A stretch of 64,000 bases of DNA, from positions 3,162,001 to 3,226,000 of the forward strand of contig OZ244045.1 of NCBI GenBank assembly GCA_965215295.1, given 5' to 3'. Origin of the DNA: HK1 sp965215295 (lineage in GTDB: Bacteria; Pseudomonadota; Gammaproteobacteria; HK1). The notes below the pieces were generated by a model. That model was not told the origin of the DNA. It was given only the letters and a program-made list of their open reading frames with translations, and ran no database searches. The translations under genes were made by a program, and so were the position numbers. Shown here one piece after another: positions 26,519 to 35,417 of the stretch. Each line of letters begins with the position of its first letter. The stretch's first letter is position 1.

Positions 26519-27190
26519 GTGATTCGATTCCACGACGCGACCAAGCGGTACCCCGGAGGGCACGAGGCGCTTCGCTCGGTGAACCTCCACGTCCCGCCCG
26601 GGCAGATGTTGTTCGTCACCGGGCACTCCGGGGCCGGCAAGAGCACCATGCTCCGGCTGATCATGCTGATGGAGCGGTGCTCGCGCGGGCAGGTCATCGT
26701 CGGCGGACACAATCTTTCGCGCATTCGAGCACGTCGCATGCCGCTGTATCGACGCCATCTCGGCGTCGTGTTCCAGGATCACCGGCTGCTCTCGGAGCGG
26801 ACCGTATTCGACAACGTGGCGCTGCCGCTGGTCGCGGCCGGGTATCGCCACAATGACGTGCGCCGACGGGTGCGGGCCGCGCTCGACCTGGTCGGCCTGC
26901 TGGGAAAGGAGCGTTTGCAACCGGCGGTGCTGTCCGGCGGCGAGCAGCAACGGATCGGCATCGCGCGCGCAGTCGTCAACCGGCCATCGTTGTTGCTCGC
27001 GGACGAGCCGACCGGAAACCTCGACCCCAAGCTCAGTCGCTACACCATGGCATTGTTCGACCGCATCAATCAGCTCGGGGGCACCGTGGTCGTCGCGACC
27101 CACGATCTGGATCTGGCCCGGTCGATGTCGCACCGGATCGTCACCCTGAGCGAGGGCCGCATCGTCGACGACACGGGCGCCGGATCGTGA
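26519..27190 (+). CDS. ftsE: Cell division ATP-binding protein FtsE
   Basis: 223 residues. The ATPase of the FtsEX complex, which regulates septal peptidoglycan hydrolases at the division site. Walker A GHSGAGKST, signature LSGGEQQR, Walker B LLLADEPTGNLD and the switch histidine in VATHDL are intact. The Q-loop reads VVFQDHRLL, as usual in FtsE. The start is GTG (MIRFHDATKRYPGG). It lies 21 bp after ftsY and 58 bp before ftsX. Confidence 0.96.
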   Translation: MIRFHDATKRYPGGHEALRSVNLHVPPGQMLFVTGHSGAGKSTMLRLIMLMERCSRGQVIVGGHNLSRIRARRMPLYRRHLGVVFQDHRLLSERTVFDNVALPLVAAGYRHNDVRRRVRAALDLVGLLGKERLQPAVLSGGEQQRIGIARAVVNRPSLLLADEPTGNLDPKLSRYTMALFDRINQLGGTVVVATHDLDLARSMSHRIVTLSEGRIVDDTGAGS

Positions 27191-27248
27191 GCGAGCGGTA
27201 CGCCGCGGGAACGGGCCGATCGGGCGCCGGTGACGGGACGGCAAGACC

Positions 27249-28232
27249 GTGAGCAAGCGCTCACGTCGCCAGAGAGGGGAGTTCGACCTGACTTCCGGGG
27301 CGACCATCACCCTTGCAGCGTGGATGTCCGGGCACGGGCACTCGGCGCTTTCCTCGCTCGGGCGCCTGATACACCGGCCGATCGCGACGGCCGTCACCGT
27401 GCTCGCGATTGCGGTCGCACTCTCGCTGCCGCTCGTGCTCTACATCATGCTCGACAATGCGCATCGCGCGATGGGGGGACTCGACCGCAACGCGCAACTG
27501 ACGGCGTTCCTCCGGCACGATCTCGACGCGACGCAAACGGCGTCGGTCGCGGCGGCGCTGCGTCAATGGGACGCAGTGGGCGATGTGCGTATCGTCACCC
27601 GTACCGAAGCGCTTGCCGAGTACCGGCAAATGACCGGATTCGACGACGTCCGGGCCATCTTCGAAGGACAGAACCCGCTTCCCGATCTGATCGTCATCAC
27701 GCCGCGTGCCGGAACGCCCGATCGCGCCGCCCAGGTGGCATTGCGCGATCGAGTATCCGCCCGGCCCGAGGTGGAGTCGGTACAGCTCGACCTCGTATGG
27801 GTCGATCGTCTCGCCGCGATCCTGGAGACGTTGCACCGAATCGTTCAGGTGCTCTTCGCGATGCTCGGGCTCGGGATACTGCTCATCGTGGGGAACACCA
27901 TCCGCCTCGGCATCGAGAGCCGGCGCGAGGAGATCGGGATCATCCGGCTCTTCGGAGCAACGGATGCGTTCGTCCGCCGGCCCTTTCTGTACACCGGGTT
28001 GTGGTACGGCCTCATCGCGGGCGCGGCCGCCTGCACGCTCGCCGCCGCCGCGGCCTGGTCGGTGGCGGAGCCGGCAAAGCGCCTGGTGGTGCTGTACTCG
28101 AGCGACTTCGAACTCGTCGGCCTGCAACCGTGGAGCGCCATCGCAGCCATTGCCGCCGGCGGACTGCTCGGGCTCGGCGGCGCCTGGATCGCGGTCTCCC
28201 GGGAGCTCGGGGAAGAATCAATCCCGCGGTGA
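27249..28232 (+). CDS. ftsX: Cell division protein FtsX
   Basis: 327 residues, the membrane partner of FtsE. A cytoplasmic tail is followed by helix 1 (ATAVTVLAIAVALSLPLVLYIML), a periplasmic domain of about 120 residues, and three C-terminal helices, the first of which starts IVQVLFAMLGLGILLIVGNTI. The motif SRREEIGIIRLFGATDAFVRRPFL is the coupling region to FtsE. The GTG start at 27249 overlaps no other gene. A 273-bp gap follows before rpoH. Confidence 0.94.
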   Translation: MSKRSRRQRGEFDLTSGATITLAAWMSGHGHSALSSLGRLIHRPIATAVTVLAIAVALSLPLVLYIMLDNAHRAMGGLDRNAQLTAFLRHDLDATQTASVAAALRQWDAVGDVRIVTRTEALAEYRQMTGFDDVRAIFEGQNPLPDLIVITPRAGTPDRAAQVALRDRVSARPEVESVQLDLVWVDRLAAILETLHRIVQVLFAMLGLGILLIVGNTIRLGIESRREEIGIIRLFGATDAFVRRPFLYTGLWYGLIAGAAACTLAAAAAWSVAEPAKRLVVLYSSDFELVGLQPWSAIAAIAAGGLLGLGGAWIAVSRELGEESIPR

Positions 28233-28288
28233 CCGACCCCGCCGGCCGGGCGAGTCCGTCCCTCGCACCGCATCCGACGACATCGTCC

Positions 28289-28380
28289 TGGCCCGGATTT
28301 CTCACCAGATCGCGAAGCGAGGGCGCGTAGATGCCGGTAGCTCCGCGTCCGCGAAGTGAGATGGCGAGAAATCCGGGCCA
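28289..28380. repeat. Intergenic inverted repeat between ftsX and rpoH
   Basis: tggcccggatttctc at 28289-28303 is exactly complementary to gagaaatccgggcca at 28366-28380, and pairing extends imperfectly inward; the 62-bp centre contains gcgaagcgag and gcgaagtgag. The size and symmetry suggest a small non-autonomous repeat element or a folded RNA rather than a terminator. No flanking duplication is evident. Confidence 0.55.
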
Positions 28381-28456
28381 GCTCCCGATCAAGCGTTCGG
28401 CGCCGCATGGACGACTCCCGTCGTCCCGTCCGTGCGCGGAACTTCTCCGCACGTCT

Positions 28457-28486
28457 GGCACTCCAATCCGCCGAGTGCTAGCATCC
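28457..28486 (+). promoter_or_regulatory. Possible rpoH promoter
   Basis: CTGGCA and TAGCAT separated by 18 bp (the second preceded by TGC) lie about 20 bp before the rpoH ATG. Matches are four of six at each box. Weak evidence; heat-shock control of rpoH cannot be judged. Confidence 0.25.
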
Positions 28487-28505
28487 GCGCAAACCACGTC
28501 CCCAG

Positions 28506-29369
28506 ATGAATGAAATGAGCACAGCATTGCAGTTGCCGGCGAACACCCTCCCGATCGGAAACCTCGCGGCGTACCGGCAGGCGGTCTTCTCGCTCCCGAT
28601 GCTCAGCGCGGAGAAGGAGCGGGAATTGGCCGAGCGATATCGCAACGAACGTGATCTGGATGCCGCATGGGAGTTGGTGACCGCTCACTTGCGCTTCGTT
28701 GTCCGCATCGCCCGCGGCTATGACGGATACGGCCTCGCGCAGGCTGATCTGATCCAGGAGGGCAACGTCGGGTTGATGAAGGCGGTCAAACGCTTCGACC
28801 CGGACGTCGGCGTGCGGCTCGTCTCCTTCGCGGTCCATTGGGTGAAAGCCGAAATCCACGAGTTCATCCTGCGCAACTGGCGCATCGTCAAGGTCGCCAC
28901 CACCAAGGCGCAACGCAAGCTGTTCTTCAACCTGCGCAGCTCGCGGAAGCGGCTCGGCTGGATGTCGCAGGCCGAGGTCGGGGACATCGCGGCCGACCTC
29001 GGCGTCGAGCCGCGGGTGGTCATGGAGATGGAGCAACGGCTGAGCGCGCATGACGCATCGTTCGACCCCCTCGTCGAACACGACTCCGAGAACGATCGGC
29101 CGGCGCCGGCCGGCTACCTCCAGGATCTGCGATTCGAACCGGCGGCTCGGGTCGAAGACGACGACTGGGAAGCGCACAGTGGGGCGCAGCTTGCCGGTGC
29201 ACTGGAGGCCCTCGACGATCGCAGCCGCTCGATCATCACCCGGCGATGGCTCGCGGAGCGGAAGACGACCCTGCAGGAGCTTGCCGACGAGTACGGCGTC
29301 TCCGCGGAGCGGATCCGGCAGATCGAGAAGAACGCCCTCGGGAAGCTCCGGAAGCTGATCGACCTCTGA
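28506..29369 (+). CDS. rpoH: RNA polymerase sigma factor RpoH (sigma-32)
   Basis: 287 residues. It directs RNA polymerase to heat-shock promoters. Region 2 is intact (LVTAHLRFVVRIARGYDGYG, DLIQEGNVGLMKAVKRFDPD, RLVSFAVHWVKAEIHEFI), and the RpoH box RNWRIVKVATTKAQRKLFFNLR identifies the subfamily. Region 4 has the helix-turn-helix LQELADEYGVSAERIRQIEKNALGKLRKLI. Placement directly after ftsX is conserved in proteobacteria. Two ATGs (28506, 28515) are possible; neither has a good ribosome site. Confidence 0.97.
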   Translation: MNEMSTALQLPANTLPIGNLAAYRQAVFSLPMLSAEKERELAERYRNERDLDAAWELVTAHLRFVVRIARGYDGYGLAQADLIQEGNVGLMKAVKRFDPDVGVRLVSFAVHWVKAEIHEFILRNWRIVKVATTKAQRKLFFNLRSSRKRLGWMSQAEVGDIAADLGVEPRVVMEMEQRLSAHDASFDPLVEHDSENDRPAPAGYLQDLRFEPAARVEDDDWEAHSGAQLAGALEALDDRSRSIITRRWLAERKTTLQELADEYGVSAERIRQIEKNALGKLRKLIDL

Positions 29370-29459
29370 CGTTCCCGGAGCCGCCGCCGCGCCGCCGGTC
29401 GGCGCGCGCGTAGTAATCGGTCTACGCGCTCGACCTCCCGGGCTTGCCGTCGGCGGCGA

Positions 29460-30410
29460 TCACCACCACGCGCGCGCGTAGTGATCGACGAGCAGGCCGG
29501 CGAAGATCCCGAACAGGTAATAGATCGAGTAACCGAAGGTGCGCATCGGCAACCTGCTGTCGCGCCGCCGGTACAGGGCCACGGCATAGCCGAGAAACCC
29601 CGCTCCGAGCACCGTCGCGACGGCGAGATGGATCACGCCGCTCATCCTGGTCGCGAAGGGCAGCAGGCTCACCACGCACAGAATCACCGTGTAGAGCAGC
29701 ACGTGCAGCCGGGTGAAGTCGACGCCGTGCGTCACCGGCAGCATGGGGATGTCGGCGTCCGCGTACTCCCGATGACGGTGGATCGCCAGAGCCCAGAAGT
29801 GGGGGGGCGTCCACGCGAAGATGATCAGGAACAGCAGTAGCGCGTGCGGATCGACCTCGCCGGTGACTGCGGCCCAGCCGAGCACCGGCGGCATCGCCCC
29901 CGCCGCGCCCCCGATGACGATGTTCTGGGGTGTGGCCCGCTTGAGGAAGAAACTGTAGACCACCGCGTATCCGACCAGCGAGCCGAACGTCAGCGCCGCC
30001 GTCAGCGTGTTGACGCCCCAGGCCAGGAGGGCCATCGAGGATACGGCCAGCACGGCGGCGAACACCGCCGCGGAGGCGGTATCGATCGTTCCCCTCGGCA
30101 ACGGGCGGCCGCTCGTCCTTGCCATGAGCGCGTCGATCCGGCGATCGGCAAGATGATTGACCACCGCGCCCGCCGCTGCCGCGCCCCCGATGCCGAGGGT
30201 TCCGAGCACCAGGACGTCGAACGGCACCATCGCCGGGCTTGCGAGCAGCATGCCGACGATGGCGGTAAAGACGATCAATGCGACGACTTTCGGTTTGCAG
30301 AGCGTGACGTACTCGCGCCACACGCGGAGGCCGTCAGGAATCAGCACGGTGGAGGAGGACACGGAACGCAGGCGCGGGACGAGAGACGGACGGTCGGCGA
30401 ATGATACCAA
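29460..30410 (-). CDS. ctaB: Protoheme IX farnesyltransferase (heme O synthase)
   Basis: 316 residues, nine hydrophobic segments. It attaches a farnesyl group to protoheme to make heme O for terminal oxidases. The prenyltransferase motifs are NHLADRRIDALMART near residue 84 and YSFFLKRATPQNIVIGGAAGAMPPVLGW near residue 150, with a later H-R-H-R-E-YADADIPMLPV loop. A TTG at 30410 is used, giving VSFADRPSLVPRL; a GTG 17 codons later is equally possible. In related clusters heme A synthase (COX15) precedes this gene. Here only the small membrane protein at 30493 does. Confidence 0.93.
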   Translation of the reverse strand: MVSFADRPSLVPRLRSVSSSTVLIPDGLRVWREYVTLCKPKVVALIVFTAIVGMLLASPAMVPFDVLVLGTLGIGGAAAAGAVVNHLADRRIDALMARTSGRPLPRGTIDTASAAVFAAVLAVSSMALLAWGVNTLTAALTFGSLVGYAVVYSFFLKRATPQNIVIGGAAGAMPPVLGWAAVTGEVDPHALLLFLIIFAWTPPHFWALAIHRHREYADADIPMLPVTHGVDFTRLHVLLYTVILCVVSLLPFATRMSGVIHLAVATVLGAGFLGYAVALYRRRDSRLPMRTFGYSIYYLFGIFAGLLVDHYARAWW

Positions 30411-30492
30411 GTTCAGGCGGGCCGCCGGGAGGACGGCACGGTATCCGGTCTCCGTCCGGCCCCCTTTCCGGCTTCCGGGGCCTTGCGGCGAA

Positions 30493-31071
30493 TCAGCCGA
30501 TCTTGGAGATCTTCAGCACCCGGGCGAGGTCTCGCGCGAGCCCGTTTCCGCTCACGTCCGCACGATACCGGAGCACTGCCCGGTGTTGCGGGTCGACGAC
30601 CAGAAGCACCGGCTCGCCTCCCGCGAACCGGTCGAACCACGCGGCGGGCACTGGAACCAGGACCAGGGCCGGGTCCATGGACTGCACGTGGTCGACCGGA
30701 AGGCCGGTGCGGTAGACGAACATCCTGGCCACGCGGTCGTGATCCTTGCCGAGCGAGATGTGCACGCGCCTCGTGAGATCGAGCAGCGCCTCGCAGGCCC
30801 CGGCGCATTCCGACGGGGCCGGGTGCAGCAGGACCCAGCGCCCGGCGGTGCGCCGCGCCGCGTCATGACCGAGCGCCGCGAGCTCGACCTTCCACGCGGG
30901 CTCGACGATCTCCCCGTGGTTCACCCGGCCGAACGGGCTCCAGTGCGGCCACCACACGTTGAGCGCGTACGCGATCAGGATCGGGACGCCGAACACCGCG
31001 AAGAGCCCGAGCAGCGCGGCCCGGTTCCCGCGCCGCGCCCGCCGGCGCGATTCAGCGGCCGCGGGCGCCAC
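30493..31071 (-). CDS. Membrane-anchored thioredoxin-fold-like cytochrome oxidase assembly protein
   Basis: 192 residues: a basic tail, one membrane helix (ALLGLFAVFGVPILIAYALNVWW), then a periplasmic domain with GRWVLLHPAPSECAGACEAL, reminiscent of SCO/thioredoxin-type proteins with a C-x3-C pair (SECAGAC), and ending LARDLARVLKISKIG. Proteins of this kind sit between SURF1 and COX15 in gammaproteobacterial cox clusters and are thought to help oxidase maturation, possibly copper insertion; direct proof is not known to me. GTG 31071 overlaps SURF1 by 20 bp, implying coupling. Confidence 0.75.
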   Translation of the reverse strand: MAPAAAESRRRARRGNRAALLGLFAVFGVPILIAYALNVWWPHWSPFGRVNHGEIVEPAWKVELAALGHDAARRTAGRWVLLHPAPSECAGACEALLDLTRRVHISLGKDHDRVARMFVYRTGLPVDHVQSMDPALVLVPVPAAWFDRFAGGEPVLLVVDPQHRAVLRYRADVSGNGLARDLARVLKISKIG

Positions 31072-31804
31072 GGACCTTGACCACGATCCACACCACGGCC
31101 ACCGCGGCCGCGAGCGAAAACCACTGGAACGCGTAGCCTCGATGCCGCTCGGGACCGATGCCGAGGTACGGCGTCCACTCGCGCACGAAGCCGTGCGGCT
31201 CTCCCGCGTCCATCAGGACCACGAACGGGAGGAGAGGACGGCCGAGGTCCCGCGCCGTCCTGTCGAGATCGATCCGCTGCACGACCTTCGGCCACGACGA
31301 CCCTGTGTAGCCGTCGTCGCCGAGGAGGAGGGTCTGCCGCGGGTAGTCCACGATCCCCGAGACCACCAGCGCCGAAGGGTCCAGCGAAACGTCCGGACGG
31401 CGTTCGCGGCTCGGGCCGGCCTCCACCCACCCGCGGTTGACGAGCACCACGCGGTCGAGCCCCGCGACCAGCACCGGCAGGTAGACGTGGTAGCCGGCGA
31501 CCCCGTTGCGGGTGCGGTTGTCCAGCAGATACTGGCGTTCGCCGAGCGTCTCGCCCGAGACCTCGACCCGCCGATACCGCCACCACTCGGGATCGATCCT
31601 GGACGGCGCGATGGACAGGCGCCGGTCGAGGGGTATCGGTGGGTCGCCGGTGCGCGCCGCGAACGTCCCGCGGCGGCGGTCCTTCTCGCCGGCCCGGTCG
31701 AGCTGCCAGAGTCCGAGCCCCGTGAACGCCGCAATGGCGAGAACCGCCGCCGTTGCCGGGACGAATGAACGAATCGCCGCAAGGGACATCGATACGAACC
31801 GCAT
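31052..31804 (-). CDS. SURF1 family cytochrome oxidase biogenesis protein
   Basis: 250 residues with a membrane helix at each end (VPATAAVLAIAAFTGLGLWQ and FSLAAAVAVVWIVVKVRG) and a periplasmic domain between. Family signatures are GLWQLDRAGEKDRR near the N-terminus, YLLDNRTRNGVAGYHVYLPV, VLVNRGWVEAG and the C-terminal GYAFQWFSLA. Bacterial SURF1 binds heme A and supports its insertion into subunit I of aa3-type oxidases. That makes the lack of a heme A synthase gene in this cluster notable. Confidence 0.93.
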   Translation of the reverse strand: MRFVSMSLAAIRSFVPATAAVLAIAAFTGLGLWQLDRAGEKDRRRGTFAARTGDPPIPLDRRLSIAPSRIDPEWWRYRRVEVSGETLGERQYLLDNRTRNGVAGYHVYLPVLVAGLDRVVLVNRGWVEAGPSRERRPDVSLDPSALVVSGIVDYPRQTLLLGDDGYTGSSWPKVVQRIDLDRTARDLGRPLLPFVVLMDAGEPHGFVREWTPYLGIGPERHRGYAFQWFSLAAAVAVVWIVVKVRGARGR

Positions 31805-31878
31805 TCACGTCCACCCGGCGATGACGCCACCGGCGCTACGATACAATGCTCCGGCACCCGCACCCGGGGATGCTCCCG

Positions 31879-32088
31879 ATGCTCGCGAAGCTGGTCGTCG
31901 TGGTGATCTTCATCGGCGTGCTGGCCAGTCTGGCATCCGGTCTGTTCTTTCTCGTCAAGGACAAGGGCCGGTCGGAGCGCACGGTCAGGGCGCTGACGAT
32001 ACGCGTCGGGATCTCGATCGGCCTTCTCTGCCTGCTCGTGCTGCTCTGGGCGCTCGGGCTCATCGAGCCGCACGGAGTCAGGCCCTGA
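31879..32088 (+). CDS. DUF2909 twin-transmembrane protein
   Basis: 69 residues: helix (LVVVVIFIGVLASLASGLFFLV), a loop KDKGRSERTVRALTIRVG, and a second helix (ISIGLLCLLVLLWALGLI). This matches DUF2909, small proteins found beside cox clusters in gammaproteobacteria. Here it is on the opposite strand to the cox genes and converges with coxC. ATG 31879 is preferred because GGGGA precedes it and family members start MLK/MLA; a TACAAT box overlaps the more upstream ATG at 31846. Function unknown. Confidence 0.75.
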   Translation: MLAKLVVVVIFIGVLASLASGLFFLVKDKGRSERTVRALTIRVGISIGLLCLLVLLWALGLIEPHGVRP

Positions 32089-32199
32089 GACCCTGAAGCC
32101 GCCGTACCGGCCCGCGCCCACTCCCGCGCGCGCTCCGGGACGGGCCGCCAATCGGAAGACGGCCGGGAGACCTCGCCGCCCCGGCCGGCCGGTACGCGA

Positions 32200-33099
32200 T
32201 CAGAGCCAGTAGACGAAGATGAACAGCCCGATCCAGACCACGTCGACGAAGTGCCAGTACCACGCCGCCGCCTCGAACGCGAAATGGTGCTCCGGGGTGA
32301 AGTGGCCCTTCATCGATCGGAGCAGCATGACGAGCAGCATGATCGCGCCGATCGTCACGTGCAGTCCGTGAAATCCGGTCAGCATGAAGAACGTCGACCC
32401 GTACACCCCCGATCCCAAGGTCAGGTTGAGATCGTTGTACGCATGCGCGAATTCGTAGCCCTGCAGCCCGAGGAACACCACCCCGAGCGCGACCGTCGCG
32501 AACAGCCACCAGCACAGCTTCCCCCGTTCGTTCTTCTTGAGCGCCCAGTGCGCAAGGGTGACCGTGCCGCCGCTGGAGACGAGGATGACGGTGTTGATGA
32601 ACGGGATCCCGAACGCCGGGATGGTCTCGAAGGCGCCGCCGATGCCGGCGGGGCCGTTCGTCGGCCACGCCCCCTCGAATCCCGGCCACAGCAACGGTCC
32701 GGTGGCGATTCCGCCCGCGCCCTCGCCGGCGAGCCACGGCACCGAATAGATCCGGGCGTAGAACAGGGCGCCGAAGAACGCGCCGAAGAACAGCACCTCG
32801 GAGAAGATGAACCATATCATCCCCTGCCGGAACGAGCGGTCGACCTGCCCGTTGTACGCCCCCGACTCGCTCTCCCCGATCACGGTGCCGAACCACCCGG
32901 CCATCATCGCGAGGATGATCAGGGTGCCGACGACCATGATCCAGTTCGCGGACGCATTGCCGTTGAGCAGCATCGCGAATCCGCCGAGCAACGTGAACAG
33001 GCCGATCGAGCCCATGATCGGCCACTTGGTGCCGTGTGGAATGTAGTACCCGCCTTTTGCCGCAACCATTGCCCTGATCATCCCGTTCGTTGAGTTCAA
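32200..33099 (-). CDS. coxC: Cytochrome c oxidase subunit III
   Basis: 299 residues, seven membrane helices. It stabilises subunit I and its proton uptake. Characteristic parts are YYIPHGTKWPIMGSIGLF, RQGMIWFIFSEVLFFGAFFGALFYAR, INTVILVSSGGTVTLAHWAL, FTGFHGLHVTIGAIMLLVMLLR-type sequence (here LTGFHGLHVTIG) and the C-terminal AAAWYWHFVDVVWIGLFIFVYWL. ATG 33099. It follows ctaG by 42 bp in the standard coxB-coxA-ctaG-coxC order. Confidence 0.97.
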   Translation of the reverse strand: MNSTNGMIRAMVAAKGGYYIPHGTKWPIMGSIGLFTLLGGFAMLLNGNASANWIMVVGTLIILAMMAGWFGTVIGESESGAYNGQVDRSFRQGMIWFIFSEVLFFGAFFGALFYARIYSVPWLAGEGAGGIATGPLLWPGFEGAWPTNGPAGIGGAFETIPAFGIPFINTVILVSSGGTVTLAHWALKKNERGKLCWWLFATVALGVVFLGLQGYEFAHAYNDLNLTLGSGVYGSTFFMLTGFHGLHVTIGAIMLLVMLLRSMKGHFTPEHHFAFEAAAWYWHFVDVVWIGLFIFVYWL

Positions 33100-33141
33100 G
33101 CCGAGCCGCCCGTCCCGGCGGCGCCGATGCCTGCGTGCGAA

Positions 33142-33678
33142 CTATCCCGCCTGCCGTGAATTGAAGAACGTGTACGACAGCGTCACCGTCGAGATCTCGG
33201 CCGGGAGGTTCCGGCTCAGCACGAAACGCACCGGCATGTCCCGCCCCTCCCCCGGCGCGAACTCCTGCTCGACGAAGCAGAAGCATTCCGTCTTGTTGAA
33301 GTGCAGGGAGGCGACGGACGGCGCGACCGAGGGACGCGCCTGGCCCACGGTCGCGGTCGGGGACAGGTTCCGCGCGAAATACGTCGTCTCGTAGACCTGC
33401 CCGGGGTGCACCTCCATCGAGGCCACGTTGGGGCGGAATTCCCACGGGAGCCGGCTGCTCACGGTGCCGAGGAACTGCACCTTGACCGTGCGTCTCGTAT
33501 CGACCTCTCCGTCGAGCGCGCCCGCGGCAACCACTCCGGTGCGCCCGCCCAGGCCGGTGATCTCGCAGAGCACGTCGTAGAGCGGCACGAGCGCGTACCC
33601 GAACCCGAACATCGCGAACACGACGACCGCGAGCCGCCGCGCCGTCTTCCCGTTCGCCCGCGTCCGCCCGGCGGTCAT
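33142..33678 (-). CDS. ctaG: Cytochrome c oxidase assembly protein CtaG/Cox11
   Basis: 178 residues. It delivers copper to the CuB site of subunit I. There is one membrane helix (LAVVVFAMFGFGYALVPLYDVLCEITG) and a periplasmic beta-sandwich with the copper-binding cysteine pair in FNKTECFCFVEQEF, followed by the family tail VTLSYTFF. The ATG overlaps the stop of the preceding 41-residue gene (ATGA), so their translation is coupled. Confidence 0.96.
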   Translation of the reverse strand: MTAGRTRANGKTARRLAVVVFAMFGFGYALVPLYDVLCEITGLGGRTGVVAAGALDGEVDTRRTVKVQFLGTVSSRLPWEFRPNVASMEVHPGQVYETTYFARNLSPTATVGQARPSVAPSVASLHFNKTECFCFVEQEFAPGEGRDMPVRFVLSRNLPAEISTVTLSYTFFNSRQAG

Positions 33679-33800
33679 GGGTGCTTCAGCACGATGATGC
33701 CGAGATAGAACACGGCCGCCACGAGCGCGAGCACGATGGCCAGCCGGACATTCGCCCTGCGTCCGCTTCGATTCCCGTCGATGGCCATGTCGTCGTGCAT
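33675..33800 (-). CDS. Small single-helix cytochrome oxidase assembly protein
   Basis: 41 residues: MHDDMAIDGNRSGRRANVR, then a membrane helix LAIVLALVAAVFYLGIIVLK and a short tail. Placement between coxA and ctaG and the pattern N-x-R-x-A-I-x-LA-x-VA-x-VFYLGI match the tiny assembly proteins found there in many beta- and gammaproteobacteria. It starts 10 bp after the coxA stop, and its stop overlaps the ctaG start. Too short for routine gene finding, but the operon fit is convincing. Confidence 0.75.
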   Translation of the reverse strand: MHDDMAIDGNRSGRRANVRLAIVLALVAAVFYLGIIVLKHP

Positions 33801-33810
33801 GCCCTCGCCC

Positions 33811-35412
33811 TCAGCCGTGCGCTTCCGCCTCGGTGACGCGCGGCGGCTCCTCGAACGTGTGGTACGGAGGCGGCGACGCCAGCGTCCACTCGAGGCCGTG
33901 AGCGCCCTCCCACACTCGCTCCGACGCCTTCTCGCCGCCCCGGATCGTCTGCACGACGATGTAGAGGAACAGGAGCTGCGAGAGTCCGAACACGAAGCCG
34001 CCGATGCTCGAGACCATGTTCCAGTCGGTGAACTGGACCGCGTAGTCGGGGATTCTCCTCGGCATTCCCGCGAGACCGAGGAAATGCTGGGGGAAGAACA
34101 GCACGTTGACCGAGATGGTCGAGATCCAGAAGTGCCACTTCCCGAGCGTCTCGTCGTACATGTGGCCCGTCCACTTCGGCAGCCAGTAGTACACCCCCCC
34201 GATGATGGCGAAGATGGCCCCGGTGACGAGCACGTAGTGGAAGTGGGCGACGACGAAGTAGGTGTCGTGGTACTGGAAGTCGACCGGGGTGATGGCGAGC
34301 ATGAGGCCGGAGAATCCGCCGATCGTGAACAGCACGACGAACGCGATCGCCCACAGCATGGGCGTCTCGAACGTCATCGAGCCGCGCCACATGGTCGCTA
34401 TCCAGTTGAAGACCTTCACCCCGGTCGGCACCGCGATCAGCATGGTGGTGTACATGAAGAACAGCTCGCCGGAGAGCGGCATCCCCACCGTGAACATGTG
34501 GTGCGCCCACACGATGAAGGAGATGAACGCGATCGAGGCGGTCGCGTACACCATCGACTCGTACCCGAACAGCGGCTTGCGCGCGAAGGTGGGGAGGATC
34601 TGGGAGACGATCCCGAACGCGGGCAGGATGAGGATGTAGACCTCGGGGTGCCCGAAGAACCAGAACACGTGCTGGAACATCACCGGATCGCCACCGCCGG
34701 CCGCGTTGAAGAACGACGTGCCGAAGAACTTGTCGGTGAGCAGCATCGTCACCGCGCCGGCCAGCACCGGCATCGCGGCGATCAGGAGGAACGCGGTGAT
34801 GAGCCAGGTCCACACGAACAGCGGCATCCGCAGCAGGGTCATCTCCGGCGCCCGCATGTTCAGAATCGTCACGATGATGTTGATCGCCCCCATGATGGAG
34901 GAGATCCCCATCAGGTGAACCGCGAAGATCAGGAATGCGACGTTCGCCCCGCCCTGGAGCACGAGCGGCGGATACATCGTCCAGCCCGCCGCCGGCGCGC
35001 CGCCGGGCAGGAAGAACGTGCCGATGAGGAGGGTGAACGCGAACGGGAGCAGCCAGAAGCTCCAGTTGTTCAGGCGCGGCAGCGCCATGTCGGGCGCCCC
35101 CACCATCATCGGGACGAGCCAGTTCGCGAAGCCGACGAACGCGGGCATGATCGCGCCGAAGATCATGATCAGCGCGTGCATGGTGGTGAACTGGTTGAAC
35201 AGGTGCGGGTCCATCACCTGCAGTCCGGGCATGAACAGCTCGGCCCGGATCCCCAAGGCGAGGAACCCGCCGACGAAGAACATGATCAGCGCGAACCACA
35301 GGTACAGCGTCCCGATGTCCTTGTGGTTTGTGGTGAACACCCACCGGAGCAGCCCCGGATCGGGCCCGTGGTGATGGTGGTCGTCGGCGTGCGCTGCGTG
35401 CGAGGTGCTCAT
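33811..35412 (-). CDS. coxA: Cytochrome c oxidase subunit I
   Basis: 533 residues, twelve helices; holds the low-spin heme, the high-spin heme and CuB and reduces oxygen while pumping protons. Ligands and channel residues are visible: NQFTTMHALIMIFGA (low-spin heme histidine), WFFGHPEVYILILPAFGIV (CuB histidine, cross-linked tyrosine, D-channel glutamate), VWAHHMFTVGM (CuB histidines) and DTYFVVAHFHYVL (both hemes). The D-channel set ANWLVPMMVGAPDMALPRLNNWSFW is complete, so it is an A1-type oxidase. ATG 35412 gives the histidine-rich N-terminus STSHAAHADDHHHHG. Whether it carries heme A or O depends on a heme A synthase not seen here. Confidence 0.97.
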   Translation of the reverse strand: MSTSHAAHADDHHHHGPDPGLLRWVFTTNHKDIGTLYLWFALIMFFVGGFLALGIRAELFMPGLQVMDPHLFNQFTTMHALIMIFGAIMPAFVGFANWLVPMMVGAPDMALPRLNNWSFWLLPFAFTLLIGTFFLPGGAPAAGWTMYPPLVLQGGANVAFLIFAVHLMGISSIMGAINIIVTILNMRAPEMTLLRMPLFVWTWLITAFLLIAAMPVLAGAVTMLLTDKFFGTSFFNAAGGGDPVMFQHVFWFFGHPEVYILILPAFGIVSQILPTFARKPLFGYESMVYATASIAFISFIVWAHHMFTVGMPLSGELFFMYTTMLIAVPTGVKVFNWIATMWRGSMTFETPMLWAIAFVVLFTIGGFSGLMLAITPVDFQYHDTYFVVAHFHYVLVTGAIFAIIGGVYYWLPKWTGHMYDETLGKWHFWISTISVNVLFFPQHFLGLAGMPRRIPDYAVQFTDWNMVSSIGGFVFGLSQLLFLYIVVQTIRGGEKASERVWEGAHGLEWTLASPPPYHTFEEPPRVTEAEAHG

Positions 35413-35417
35413 GACCC

